Origin: Roseibacillus ishigakijimensis
Lineage (GTDB): Bacteria; Verrucomicrobiota; Verrucomicrobiia; Verrucomicrobiales; Akkermansiaceae
Direction of reading: 5' to 3'
DNA length: 36,555 nt
NCBI RefSeq assembly: GCF_016595415.1
Contig: NZ_JAENIO010000042.1
Coordinates: 1-36,555, forward strand
In this document: one piece after another, positions 8,635 through 16,203 of the stretch
Numbering within the stretch: position 1 is the first letter of the stretch
Layout: the number at the start of each line of letters is the position of its first letter
The notes under the pieces: generated by a model
Databases searched by the model: none
Seen by the model: the letters and a program-made list of their open reading frames with translations, nothing else
Told to the model about the DNA's origin: nothing
Translations under genes and position numbers: made by a program

Positions 8635-8682
8635 CCGGTAAATTTTTCCGGCTCCGGCAATTTGTTCCGAAAGTTTTACCGG
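8635..8682. promoter_or_regulatory. Enhancer-like double dyad (UAS C)
   Basis: CCGGTAAATTTTTCCGG (8635-8651) and TCCGAAAGTTTTACCGG (8666-8682), centres 31 bp apart as in UAS A and B. The near half of the second dyad is degenerate. The element overlaps the 5' end of the divergent NodT-like reading frame, so it might influence that gene too. Confidence 0.7.
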
Positions 8683-10098
8683 GCGAAGGGAGTGCTTTTG
8701 GCTGCATCTCCGTTGGCGTTGAGTTCTTGTTTTCAAGCGGGTCCCGATTATGTGGATCCGCAATTGCAGGCTCCGGCGGATTGGCGCACTGCGGAGGGCG
8801 AGGTCGCGCAGAAGGATTATTGGATCGAGCGCATCGACCGCGACCAGTTGGCCCGGCGCACAGGGGCCGAGCTGTGGTGGCGGCAATTTGGCGACAGTAC
8901 GCTCAATACTCTCATCAGCCATGCTCGCAAGCATCACCCCACAGCCTATTTGGCTGACGCCCGTATCCGCGAGGCGCGGGCCCAGCGCCATGTCCTGGCC
9001 TCCTACTGGTCTCCCTGGGTGGGGACTCGCGACGAGATCGGCTTTGGGGAAGACTTTTCCGCCAGCTACCTGGCGGCCCTGGAGGCGGGCTGGGAGCTGG
9101 ATCTCTTTGGCCATATCGGACGGGGGGTGGAGGCTGCCGAGGCGGAGTGGGAGTCAGCTGTCGAGTGGAAGCGCGATTCGCTGGTGGTGCTTACCTCCGA
9201 GGTGGCTTTATATTATCTGGCCTACCGCACCCTGGAGGAGCGGATGACTCGGGCGGAGATGGCCGCTGCCCAATTTCGCGATCTCCATCAAGTGCTCGAG
9301 GAGCGGGCCGAGCTCGGCATTGTGCCGGAGAGTGACGTCGTCGAGAGTCACGCCCAGCTGCTTACCCGGGAGGCCCGGTTGCCAAAGTTGCGGCAGGATA
9401 AGGAAGTGGCCGCCATCCGCTTGGCCAATGCGACGGGCATTTATCCGGCCGCACTGGGAGATATTTTGGAGCAAAATGAGGGAATCCCGGAACTTCCCCG
9501 CAAGATTCTCCTCGGCACGCCGGCCGAGGCCTTGCGCAACCGTCCTGACGTGCGACGCGAGGAGCGCAAGCTGGCGGCCCAGACGGCTAGTATTGGCTTG
9601 GCCGAGGCCGAGCTTTACCCCCTGATTTCCATTTCGGGAGGGTTACGCTACGAGAGTGATTCCGCAGGGGATCTCTTCAGTCAGGTCAACCGCATCTTTG
9701 GTTTTGGTCCCAAGCTGACCTGGCGCATCTTCGAGGCCTGCCGGGTGCAGCATCGCGTGGCTGAGGAGAAGGCGCAGACGGAGATTCGCCTGGCGGCCTA
9801 TCAGCAGCAGCTGCTGGATGCGGTCGCGGAAATCGAGATCGCCCTTGCCCGCCTGCAGTCCGAGAAGGAGTATGCCGACAAGCAGGCGGAGGCAGCGGCC
9901 GCTCATGAGCAGAGTGTGGCCATGATCCGGGAGTCTTACCTGGCCGGTTTTGTGGACATCCGTCGCTTGCTCAATGCGCTCATGGATTACCACGATACGC
10001 GGGATGAGGAAGCTGCGGCCCTCGGACGGAGAGCCTCCTTTGCGGCCGCTCTCTTCAAGGCCATTGGCGGGGGCCAATTGGCCGAGGACCCTGCTTGA
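8662..10098 (+). CDS. NodT-type RND efflux outer-membrane lipoprotein (TolC family)
   Basis: About 478 residues. The signal peptide ends in lipobox LSSC, followed by FQAGPDYVDPQLQAPADW, the classic N-terminus of NodT/OprM proteins; the rest is two outer-membrane-efflux repeats rich in helical coil (RIREARAQRH, AELGIVPESDVVESHAQL, RNRPDVRREERKLAAQTASIGLAEAELYP). Predicted trimeric outer-membrane channel for an RND pump. No inner-membrane or adaptor subunit is in the window. The start is uncertain: the frame is open from ATG 8578, but that stretch contains UAS C. TTG 8662 gives a compact signal (MFRKFYRAKGVLLAASPLALSSC is 23 residues) and is preferred; GTG 8692 is also possible. The gene ends 2 bp from the convergent kinase stop. 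Confidence 0.85.
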   Translation: MFRKFYRAKGVLLAASPLALSSCFQAGPDYVDPQLQAPADWRTAEGEVAQKDYWIERIDRDQLARRTGAELWWRQFGDSTLNTLISHARKHHPTAYLADARIREARAQRHVLASYWSPWVGTRDEIGFGEDFSASYLAALEAGWELDLFGHIGRGVEAAEAEWESAVEWKRDSLVVLTSEVALYYLAYRTLEERMTRAEMAAAQFRDLHQVLEERAELGIVPESDVVESHAQLLTREARLPKLRQDKEVAAIRLANATGIYPAALGDILEQNEGIPELPRKILLGTPAEALRNRPDVRREERKLAAQTASIGLAEAELYPLISISGGLRYESDSAGDLFSQVNRIFGFGPKLTWRIFEACRVQHRVAEEKAQTEIRLAAYQQQLLDAVAEIEIALARLQSEKEYADKQAEAAAAHEQSVAMIRESYLAGFVDIRRLLNALMDYHDTRDEEAAALGRRASFAAALFKAIGGGQLAEDPA

Positions 10099-10100
10099 GA

Positions 10101-12536
10101 CTAGCGGAGAACGCCGATTTTGCTCAAAACTTCGTTGAGATGGGGGCGGCGAATGGGCTTGGAAATAAAGTAGGGCATCCCTGCTGCCTGGCAGCTTTCG
10201 CGGTCGCTTTCCATGGCATTGGCGGTGACGGCGATGATGGGGAGGTCGGCAGCCTTGCGACCGGCTTCGCCAGCCCGGATGCGGCGGGCCGCTTCCAGGC
10301 CGTCCATCACGGGCATGCGGACGTCCATCAGGATGGCGGCGAAGTCGTCCTTGGTGCGTAGGATTTCCAAGGCTTCGGCTCCATGCTGGGCAGTCTGGTG
10401 CTGGAAGCCCAATTTTGACAGCATGATGCCCAGCAGGCGGGCGTTGATCTCGTGGTCTTCAACAATGAGAAGGGAGAGATCGCTAGTGGAGGCGGTAGTC
10501 GCCTTTTGGGCGGGCGGTAGGATCTGGTCTGTGGGAGTGTGCAGGGGGATCCAGAACTTGAAGGTCGCTCCTTCACCAGGAGTCGAGTCGGCATGGATCT
10601 TTCCACCCATGGCGTGCACGATTTCCCGGCAGACGGCCAGGCCAAGGCCGGTGCCTCCAGTTTTTTTGGTGATCGAGCGGTCGACTTGGTAAAAGGTTTC
10701 GAAGAGCTTTTCTTTCATCTCTTCCGGGAAGCCTGGTCCGTTGTCTTTCACGGTCACTATGAGGCGGTCGCTGGTGACGCCCAGCTCGACGGAGACTTCC
10801 CCTGAGGGGATGTATTTGACCGCATTTCCGACGAGATTGGAAACGACTTGGAGGGTGCGGGTGTTGTCGCCGATGATGAGGGCAGGAACCTCGGGGGCAA
10901 TGTGAGTGGTGATGGAGATCGATTTTTTGCGGGCTTTGATCTGGTGGGCGTCGACGACGTCCCGCACCAATTGCCGGATGTCGAAGGTGGCTGACTTCAG
11001 CTTCAGGCCTCCACTTTCTATTTGGGAAAGGTCGAGGAGGTCGTTGAGGAGATTGGCGAGGAGGTCACCACTGCGCTGGATGATGCCGATGGCCTCTTGC
11101 GCTTCCTCCTTGAGGTCCATCTGGGAGAGGAGGTCCGCGAAGCCGAGAATCCCGTTGAGAGGGGTCCGGATTTCATGGCTCATGGTGGCCAGAAAGAGGG
11201 ATTTGGCGGCATTGGCTTGTTCCGCTTCCTCGCGGGCTTGTAGGGTGCGGGCCTCTTGTTCGCGCTGTTCGGTGATGTCGCGGATGATGCCCTGAATGAG
11301 CTTCTTGCCGCCCAGTTCGAAGACGACCCCAGTGGCTTCGGTCCAGAATTCTTCGCCGCTAGGGCGCAGGAAGCGGACTTGGAAGCGGGCCTGCCCGCGC
11401 TCGACGACGTGGGCGATGCGCTCGCCTACCCGCTCGGGCTCTCCGGGAGCAAGGATGGTGCTGACGTTGATGCCGAGCAGCTTCTCGCGGGGGGTGCTGA
11501 ACATGCGTTCCACGGCCCTATTGATATCGAGGATGCGTCCTTCCAGATCATGGAGGATGATGCCATCGAGGGAAGACTCGAAGACCGCGCGGAATTTGCG
11601 TTCCCTTTCCACGGCGGCGGCGAGGGTTTGCTTGCGGGTCGTGATATCGCGCAGGATGCCGTAGATCTGCTTCTGGCCATTAATCTCGAAGAGGCGGCCG
11701 TAGACTTCGGCGGGAAAAGTGGAGCCGTCGCTGCGCTTGAAGTTGGCCTCATAGCGGCAAAAGCCAGAGTTACGCACTAGACGGAAGGCGTTCTTGGCGA
11801 TGGCAAAGCTGGCGGGGTCGACCATGCGGGTGATCTTCATCGTGCGCAGGGTCTCGCGACTGTAGCCGAACATGGAGACCGAGGAATCGGAGGCCTCGGT
11901 AATCGCGCCGTTCAACTTGTGGATGAGAATGCCATCGATGGAGGCATGGAACAGCCCCCGGTATCTTTCCTCTTGCGCTTGATTCTCGACATCGGCTTCC
12001 AGTCGTTCGGCTTCGACTCCGATGGCATGGGAAGCGAGTTCGAGGATCACCCGATCCAGAGCAGTCGGGGTGTAGTTGGTTCGGAAGCGGACGGCCACCA
12101 CGCCATAGTTGGTGTATTCGGCGTGGACGGTGGAAAAACCGTAGAGGGCGCCTTGGTTATCCTCTTCCAAGCGGGTGCGCAGACAGCTTTCGAAAAGGCC
12201 CGGGATGGAAGGAAGATCGAAGTCCCGGGGAAAGGTTTGCGCCATGGTGGGATTTTCCCGCGAGGGGTTGGGGAAGTAGCCACCCCCTTCCACATTCATC
12301 AGATCGACGAATTTCTCCACCAGGCGGAGAATGTTGCGCGAGTGATCGCCGCCCGTCTTGAGAAAGACGTTGGTCAGCTCCGTCATCGTGCTTTGGTAAG
12401 TCGAAAGCGACTCCTCCAAGGCCCGGTTGGTCTCGTAAAGGCGGAGGCTCTTTTCCTCCAATAGATCTTCCGCTTGTTTTCGCGCGAGCTTTTCGCGCGC
12501 GACCCGTTGTTTTAGCCGTTCCTCTTGATTCCTCAT
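10101..12536 (-). CDS. Hybrid sensor histidine kinase (coiled coil, GAF-like, two PAS, HisKA, HATPase, REC)
   Basis: 811 residues from ATG 12536, no membrane segment. In order: an N-terminal coiled coil (about 1-55); a GAF-like region (about 60-190); two PAS domains (GLFHASIDGILIHKL and VFESSLDGIILHDLEG mark their starts); HisKA with MSHEIRTPLNG (phospho-His about 453); HATPase (NLVGNAVKY, DNGPGF, GGTGLGL); and a C-terminal receiver (LLIVEDHEIN, ILMDVRMPVMDG, phospho-Asp about 738). Its start codon overlaps the H-NOX stop (TGATG), so the two are translationally coupled. H-NOX proteins are known to control partner kinases in an NO-dependent way; a cytosolic kinase with this neighbour is the expected partner. 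The receiver implies that phosphate leaves through an HPt protein, and one is encoded at 14500. Confidence 0.92.
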   Translation of the reverse strand: MRNQEERLKQRVAREKLARKQAEDLLEEKSLRLYETNRALEESLSTYQSTMTELTNVFLKTGGDHSRNILRLVEKFVDLMNVEGGGYFPNPSRENPTMAQTFPRDFDLPSIPGLFESCLRTRLEEDNQGALYGFSTVHAEYTNYGVVAVRFRTNYTPTALDRVILELASHAIGVEAERLEADVENQAQEERYRGLFHASIDGILIHKLNGAITEASDSSVSMFGYSRETLRTMKITRMVDPASFAIAKNAFRLVRNSGFCRYEANFKRSDGSTFPAEVYGRLFEINGQKQIYGILRDITTRKQTLAAAVERERKFRAVFESSLDGIILHDLEGRILDINRAVERMFSTPREKLLGINVSTILAPGEPERVGERIAHVVERGQARFQVRFLRPSGEEFWTEATGVVFELGGKKLIQGIIRDITEQREQEARTLQAREEAEQANAAKSLFLATMSHEIRTPLNGILGFADLLSQMDLKEEAQEAIGIIQRSGDLLANLLNDLLDLSQIESGGLKLKSATFDIRQLVRDVVDAHQIKARKKSISITTHIAPEVPALIIGDNTRTLQVVSNLVGNAVKYIPSGEVSVELGVTSDRLIVTVKDNGPGFPEEMKEKLFETFYQVDRSITKKTGGTGLGLAVCREIVHAMGGKIHADSTPGEGATFKFWIPLHTPTDQILPPAQKATTASTSDLSLLIVEDHEINARLLGIMLSKLGFQHQTAQHGAEALEILRTKDDFAAILMDVRMPVMDGLEAARRIRAGEAGRKAADLPIIAVTANAMESDRESCQAAGMPYFISKPIRRPHLNEVLSKIGVLR

Positions 12537-13069
12537 CAATCCAGCAATCTGACAGTGAAAAGAGTTCCGCTAGTCGTGGCCGCTTTGGACACTTCTCCCT
12601 GCCGGTGAAAGTGGGCAAGGGCTCCCTCGATGAGTCCATGGCAAAAGTCATCAAGATGGCGCTGGGAGGTGTAATGGACCTCCAGCTCGGTGGGTGACAG
12701 GCGCCGGGTCTTCAAGCTGGGAAGTTCTGCTTCGGGATAGAATTTGCTCGCTTCCACATGGACGTAGCCTTCCACATCTTCCAAGAACTCAAGAGGGCCG
12801 GAAGAGGTGCGGATAAACTGGGGGTAGCGATTGGCGAGGAGGGGGAGCAGGTGGCGGCCATACTCCCGCAGGACTTCGGCCACGGGCTTGTCGGTATGGC
12901 GCGCGTAGGCTTGCACCAGGGCGGTGAACTCTTGGTGGGGATAGGTGCCCACGGCGGTGTAGGCCCCTTGCGAGGGGAGGTCGCATTCGTGGATGAGGTC
13001 GTCCACGGTGTCCTCGTCGCACTGGTTTTCCACCAGGGAGAGAAATTCGGTAAAGAGAAAGCCTTTCAT
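12536..13069 (-). CDS. H-NOX heme-nitric oxide/oxygen binding sensor
   Basis: 177 residues, the usual length of stand-alone bacterial H-NOX. It starts MKGFLFTEFLSLVE. The proximal heme ligand is H104 in GYVHVEASKFYPEAELPSL (family pattern VH-x-E-x-x-KLYPDAELP). The heme-propionate motif YxSxR is present as Y133-T-S135-Q-R137. ATG 13069 was chosen because it begins the conserved MKG and overlaps the upstream activator stop by 4 bp (ATGA). H-NOX of facultative bacteria binds NO at ferrous heme and tunes a cognate kinase; here it lies between a sigma-54 response regulator and a hybrid kinase in one coupled operon. NO selectivity rather than O2 cannot be settled from sequence alone. Confidence 0.9.
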   Translation of the reverse strand: MKGFLFTEFLSLVENQCDEDTVDDLIHECDLPSQGAYTAVGTYPHQEFTALVQAYARHTDKPVAEVLREYGRHLLPLLANRYPQFIRTSSGPLEFLEDVEGYVHVEASKFYPEAELPSLKTRRLSPTELEVHYTSQRHLDDFCHGLIEGALAHFHRQGEVSKAATTSGTLFTVRLLD

Positions 13070-14439
13070 GCGGGAAGTAGCTCGATGCCGTATTTTTTCA
13101 TTTTGTTGTAAACGCTCTTTTCGGCAATGCCCAGGCGTCGGGCGGCCTCTGACTTGTTGCCTCCGCAAGCGCTCAGGGTCTGGCGGATGGCCTCGGCTTC
13201 TACTTGGGCCAGCGAGAGTCCGGCCAGTCCGGCGGGGGCATTCGCGACCTTGTCGGCGTCCGGGGAGGGCTTCTGGATGGCGCTGGGCAGATCTGTGAGG
13301 CGAATGGTGTTTGCCTCACAAAAGGCGCTGGCTCGTTCGAGGGTGTTTTCCAACTGGCGCACGTTACCCGGCCAGCGGAAGCCGGTGAGGGCCTTCAGGG
13401 CCGCGGCTTCCAGGCGGAGGGCCGGGCCCTTTCGCCGGGAAGAGAGGCTTTGCAAAATGCGTTGGGCCAAGGCGGGGATGTCTTCCGGCCGCTCGCGCAA
13501 GGGTGGCAGCTCAAGGGGGATGACGCTCAGCCGGTAGTAAAGGTCTTCGCGGAACTCGCCGGCCGCGATTTTTTCCTCAAAATCAATATTGGTTGCGGCC
13601 ACCAGACGGACATCGGAGGAAATCCAGTCGTTGCCGCCGATGCGTTGGAACTCGCGGTCCTGCAGCACGTTGAGGAGCTTGGGCTGCAAGTCCAGTGGCA
13701 GGTCGCCAATCTCGTCGAGAAAGAGAGTGCCACCGCGGGCAGATTCGATCTTGCCGATGCGGCGTTTGAGCGCTCCCGTGAAGGCTCCTTTCTCGTGTCC
13801 AAAGAGTTCGCTTTCCAAGAGTTCCCGGGGCAGGGCGGGACAGCTGACGGTGACGAAGGGGGCATCGGCGCGCGGGCTGTTCTGGTGGAGGAAGCGGGCG
13901 AGCGCTCCCTTGCCCGAACCGCTCTCTCCGGTGAGGAGAATGGTGGAATCGTGCCCGGCGACCTTGCGCGCGCGGGCGACTAGATCCTTGCTCACCGGGG
14001 CTTCCGCGACAAAGGTGGCATTGCTCGTGGTGGGCGTGCTGATGGACTCGCGTAGGGCTTCGTTTTCCTGCTGCACTTCCCGTAGGCGACCGGCTTTGTG
14101 CAGGCACTCGAAGAGCTCTTGCGGGTCGAAGGGTTTGGTCAGGTAATCGAAGGCCCCCAGCTTCATGGCCCGCACGGCTTCCTGAGCCCCATCGGCGGCG
14201 GTCAATACGACCGAGGGCAGCCCGGGGTGTCTTTTGGCAAGAATTTCCAGTAGCTCAAAGCCCGACATCCCAGGCAGGCCGAGGTCGAGGAGGATGGCTC
14301 TCGTCTCGTCCTCAATGGCCGCCAGCCCCTCTTCGGCAGTGGCAAAGCAGTGGGTGCGAAATCCGAAGTCCCTGGCCTTGAGTGATAACAAGCGGCGGGT
14401 GATTTCCTCGTCCTCGACAATGACTAAATCAAAAGGCAA
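13066..14439 (-). CDS. Sigma-54-dependent response regulator (NtrC family enhancer-binding protein)
   Basis: 457 residues. The receiver (1-120) has VEDEE, phospho-Asp D52 in LLDLGLPGMSG and K102. The AAA+ domain has Walker A GESGSGKG (171-178), the sigma-54-contacting GAFTGA loop (218-223), Walker B LFLDE (D242, E243) and FREDLYYRL. A C-terminal Fis-type helix-turn-helix (about 415-455; GGNKSEAARRLGIAEKSVYNKM) follows. The intact GAFTGA loop means it can remodel sigma-54 polymerase. The start is TTG 14439; no ATG precedes the receiver motif. It heads the operon with H-NOX and the hybrid kinase (ATGA overlap). Its DNA targets are unknown, but three sigma-54-like promoters with paired enhancer dyads lie 4-12 kb away. 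Confidence 0.93.
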   Translation of the reverse strand: MPFDLVIVEDEEITRRLLSLKARDFGFRTHCFATAEEGLAAIEDETRAILLDLGLPGMSGFELLEILAKRHPGLPSVVLTAADGAQEAVRAMKLGAFDYLTKPFDPQELFECLHKAGRLREVQQENEALRESISTPTTSNATFVAEAPVSKDLVARARKVAGHDSTILLTGESGSGKGALARFLHQNSPRADAPFVTVSCPALPRELLESELFGHEKGAFTGALKRRIGKIESARGGTLFLDEIGDLPLDLQPKLLNVLQDREFQRIGGNDWISSDVRLVAATNIDFEEKIAAGEFREDLYYRLSVIPLELPPLRERPEDIPALAQRILQSLSSRRKGPALRLEAAALKALTGFRWPGNVRQLENTLERASAFCEANTIRLTDLPSAIQKPSPDADKVANAPAGLAGLSLAQVEAEAIRQTLSACGGNKSEAARRLGIAEKSVYNKMKKYGIELLPA

Positions 14440-14465
14440 ATTATTGTGCGGAAAAGCCTAACGAA

Positions 14466-14492
14466 TTGACTAGTTCGATGCTAGGATAAAAA
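14466..14492 (+). promoter_or_regulatory. Possible sigma-70-type promoter of the HPt gene
   Basis: TTGACT (14466-14471) and an AT-rich taaaaa (14487-14492) with a 15-nt gap, just before the HPt start at 14500. The spacing is short and the -10 weak, and the leader would be almost absent, so this is tentative. No CCGGTAAA dyad is present here, so the signalling genes do not appear to share the enhancer found in region 1. Confidence 0.3.
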
Positions 14493-14499
14493 TCTCAAC

Positions 14500-14835
14500 A
14501 TGACCATGGACGATCTCATTGACGAAGACTATCTGCAAAGCTTGGGAGGACGGGAAGATGAGGAAATCGGCCTTGTTCTGGAGGATTTTCTTTCCGGGTT
14601 GCCGGATAGCGCGCATTCCCTCCGCCAGCGACTGGAGGCTGGCGAACGCGAGCGGGTGCGGGAGGAGGCCCATGCCCTCAAGGGTTCGGCCCGCATGTGT
14701 GGCTTTGCGGCCATTGGCAACAAGGCGGCGGAATTGGAGGAAATGGCCGCCGGGGGTCAGGCGCTGCCCGAGGGGGAGCAGTGGAGTGAAGATGTCGTCA
14801 AACTCGGTGAGGCGACGCAGAGGGCCCTGCGCTGA
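14500..14835 (+). CDS. Histidine phosphotransfer (HPt) domain protein
   Basis: 111 residues, a single HPt helical bundle with the phospho-acceptor motif EEAHALKGSARMCG (H58). Stand-alone HPt proteins shuttle phosphate between the receiver of a hybrid kinase and a final response regulator. It is divergent from the sigma-54 activator with 60 bp between, and the hybrid kinase three genes away ends in a receiver. The likely relay is kinase H453 to REC D738 to HPt H58 to activator D52. This is inferred from gene order and domain chemistry. ATG 14506 is an alternative start. Confidence 0.88.
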   Translation: MTMDDLIDEDYLQSLGGREDEEIGLVLEDFLSGLPDSAHSLRQRLEAGERERVREEAHALKGSARMCGFAAIGNKAAELEEMAAGGQALPEGEQWSEDVVKLGEATQRALR

Positions 14836-14890
14836 GGTGCCACGCTCGGCGCTTTTCCCCATGACCGGTCCGGGCTAGCTTCCTCCGGCG

Positions 14891-15433
14891 ATGGGAGACT
14901 TTTTTTCCGATTTCAGCAGCGACGAATATTTCATGCAAATGGCTTTGCGCGAGGCGCAAAAGGCCTTGCGGGTCACCGAGGTGCCGATTGGGGCCATCAT
15001 TGTCCGCGAGGGGAGCGAAGTGATCGCCCGGGGTTGGAATCAAGTGGAGACCCTCAAGGATGCTACCGCGCATGCCGAGATGATTGCGCTGACCTCGGCC
15101 CAGGAGGCCTATGGCGATTGGAGGCTGGAGGGTTGCACGCTTTATGTGACCAAGGAGCCTTGCCCGATGTGTGCGGGGGCCATTGTGCATTGCCGCCCCG
15201 ATCGAGTCGTCTTTGGCTGTGAGGACCCGAAAGGGGGAGCGGCGGGGGGCTGGATCAATCTTCTGCAAGCGAACCCGCCCCTCAATCATCGCTGCGAGGT
15301 GACGGCAGGAGTGCTGGGGGAGGAATGCGGCGCGCTCATCAAGGGCTTCTTTCGCGAGGCGCGGGCGCGCAAGGCGGCGGCCCGGCTCTTGGAGAAGCAG
15401 GGGGATGAGGGGCCGCCCTCGGAGCACAATTGA
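14891..15433 (+). CDS. tadA: tRNA-specific adenosine deaminase TadA
   Basis: 180 residues. Zinc-deaminase signatures are HAEMIAL (Zn His and catalytic Glu) and PCPMCAGAI (two Zn Cys). YFMQMALREAQKAL at the N-terminus, PIGAIIV and the FGCEDPKGGAAGG segment are typical of TadA, which converts A34 to inosine in the anticodon of tRNA-Arg(ACG). It lies 55 nt behind the HPt gene on the same strand, but is not obviously related to it in function. Confidence 0.92.
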   Translation: MGDFFSDFSSDEYFMQMALREAQKALRVTEVPIGAIIVREGSEVIARGWNQVETLKDATAHAEMIALTSAQEAYGDWRLEGCTLYVTKEPCPMCAGAIVHCRPDRVVFGCEDPKGGAAGGWINLLQANPPLNHRCEVTAGVLGEECGALIKGFFREARARKAAARLLEKQGDEGPPSEHN

Positions 15434-15522
15434 GGGAGAGAAAGAGCCCCCTGAGCCGCAGTGGAACCTGATTCCCTCTTTCGAGTGGCCAATTGTGGGG
15501 GGGATTGGTCTAAAAGAGCGTC

Positions 15523-16203
15523 ATGACCCGCCCTTTTCCCTCCCTGTTGTTTGTCTTATTGCCCCTAGGGCTGCTTTCCAGCTGTGCCCAGTTTTTTGTC
15601 AAAGAAAAGACCTATCTTCCCACGGGGAGCGCCACCGTTAATGGGGCGGAGGTGGCCAGCGCAGTGAAGGGGATGGGAGGGAAGTCGGGGCTCTCGGTCT
15701 CGGCCATGGTCTACAGTGCTGCCAGTGGGGAGACCGATGGTCCCTTCCTCTGGCGCATCGAGGCCCGGGGGGAGGAAGGGGTGCACGAGTCCCTCACCGT
15801 CCATCGCCTGCGGGTGAAGACGGAGAAGACCGGGCGCAATGAACCCTTCCCGGCCAAGTGGCTGGGCACAGCCGCTCCCTTCGAGCCCCTCAAGGGCAAG
15901 AAGAATGAGGGCACGACCTTTGCCAAGTTCCAGCTCCCCGGGAAGTTGGAGGTCTTTCCCGAAAGCGACGGCCGCATCACTCTGGAGGCGGACCTGACGG
16001 TGCGGGCCGGAGGACGCAATGAACGCCGCCAGCTCACCTTCGTGATGGAGCCTTCCGTGGGGCGAAAGACGGAGAATCTCTTCCTTCCTGGCGAAATCAT
16101 CGGTAGCCTGGGCAAGGAGGACCCCACCGAGTGGCAGTGGAACTCCGCTGGTAGCGATCGCTATGGCGACCGCTTTTGGGGGGATAGCCGCAACTTCCAC
16201 TAA
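15523..16203 (+). CDS. Small lipoprotein of unknown function
   Basis: 226 residues with a clear lipoprotein signal (MTRPFPSLLFVLLPLGLLSSC, lipobox LSSC, Cys about 21). The remainder is a soluble, charged domain with no family recognised; it contains alternating segments such as WRIEARGEEG and FQLPGKLEVFPESDGRITLEADLTV that suggest beta structure. Aspartate is absent at +2 after the Cys (AQF), so outer-membrane delivery is plausible. It ends overlapping the convergent gene's stop (CTAA). Function not assigned. Confidence 0.75.
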   Translation: MTRPFPSLLFVLLPLGLLSSCAQFFVKEKTYLPTGSATVNGAEVASAVKGMGGKSGLSVSAMVYSAASGETDGPFLWRIEARGEEGVHESLTVHRLRVKTEKTGRNEPFPAKWLGTAAPFEPLKGKKNEGTTFAKFQLPGKLEVFPESDGRITLEADLTVRAGGRNERRQLTFVMEPSVGRKTENLFLPGEIIGSLGKEDPTEWQWNSAGSDRYGDRFWGDSRNFH

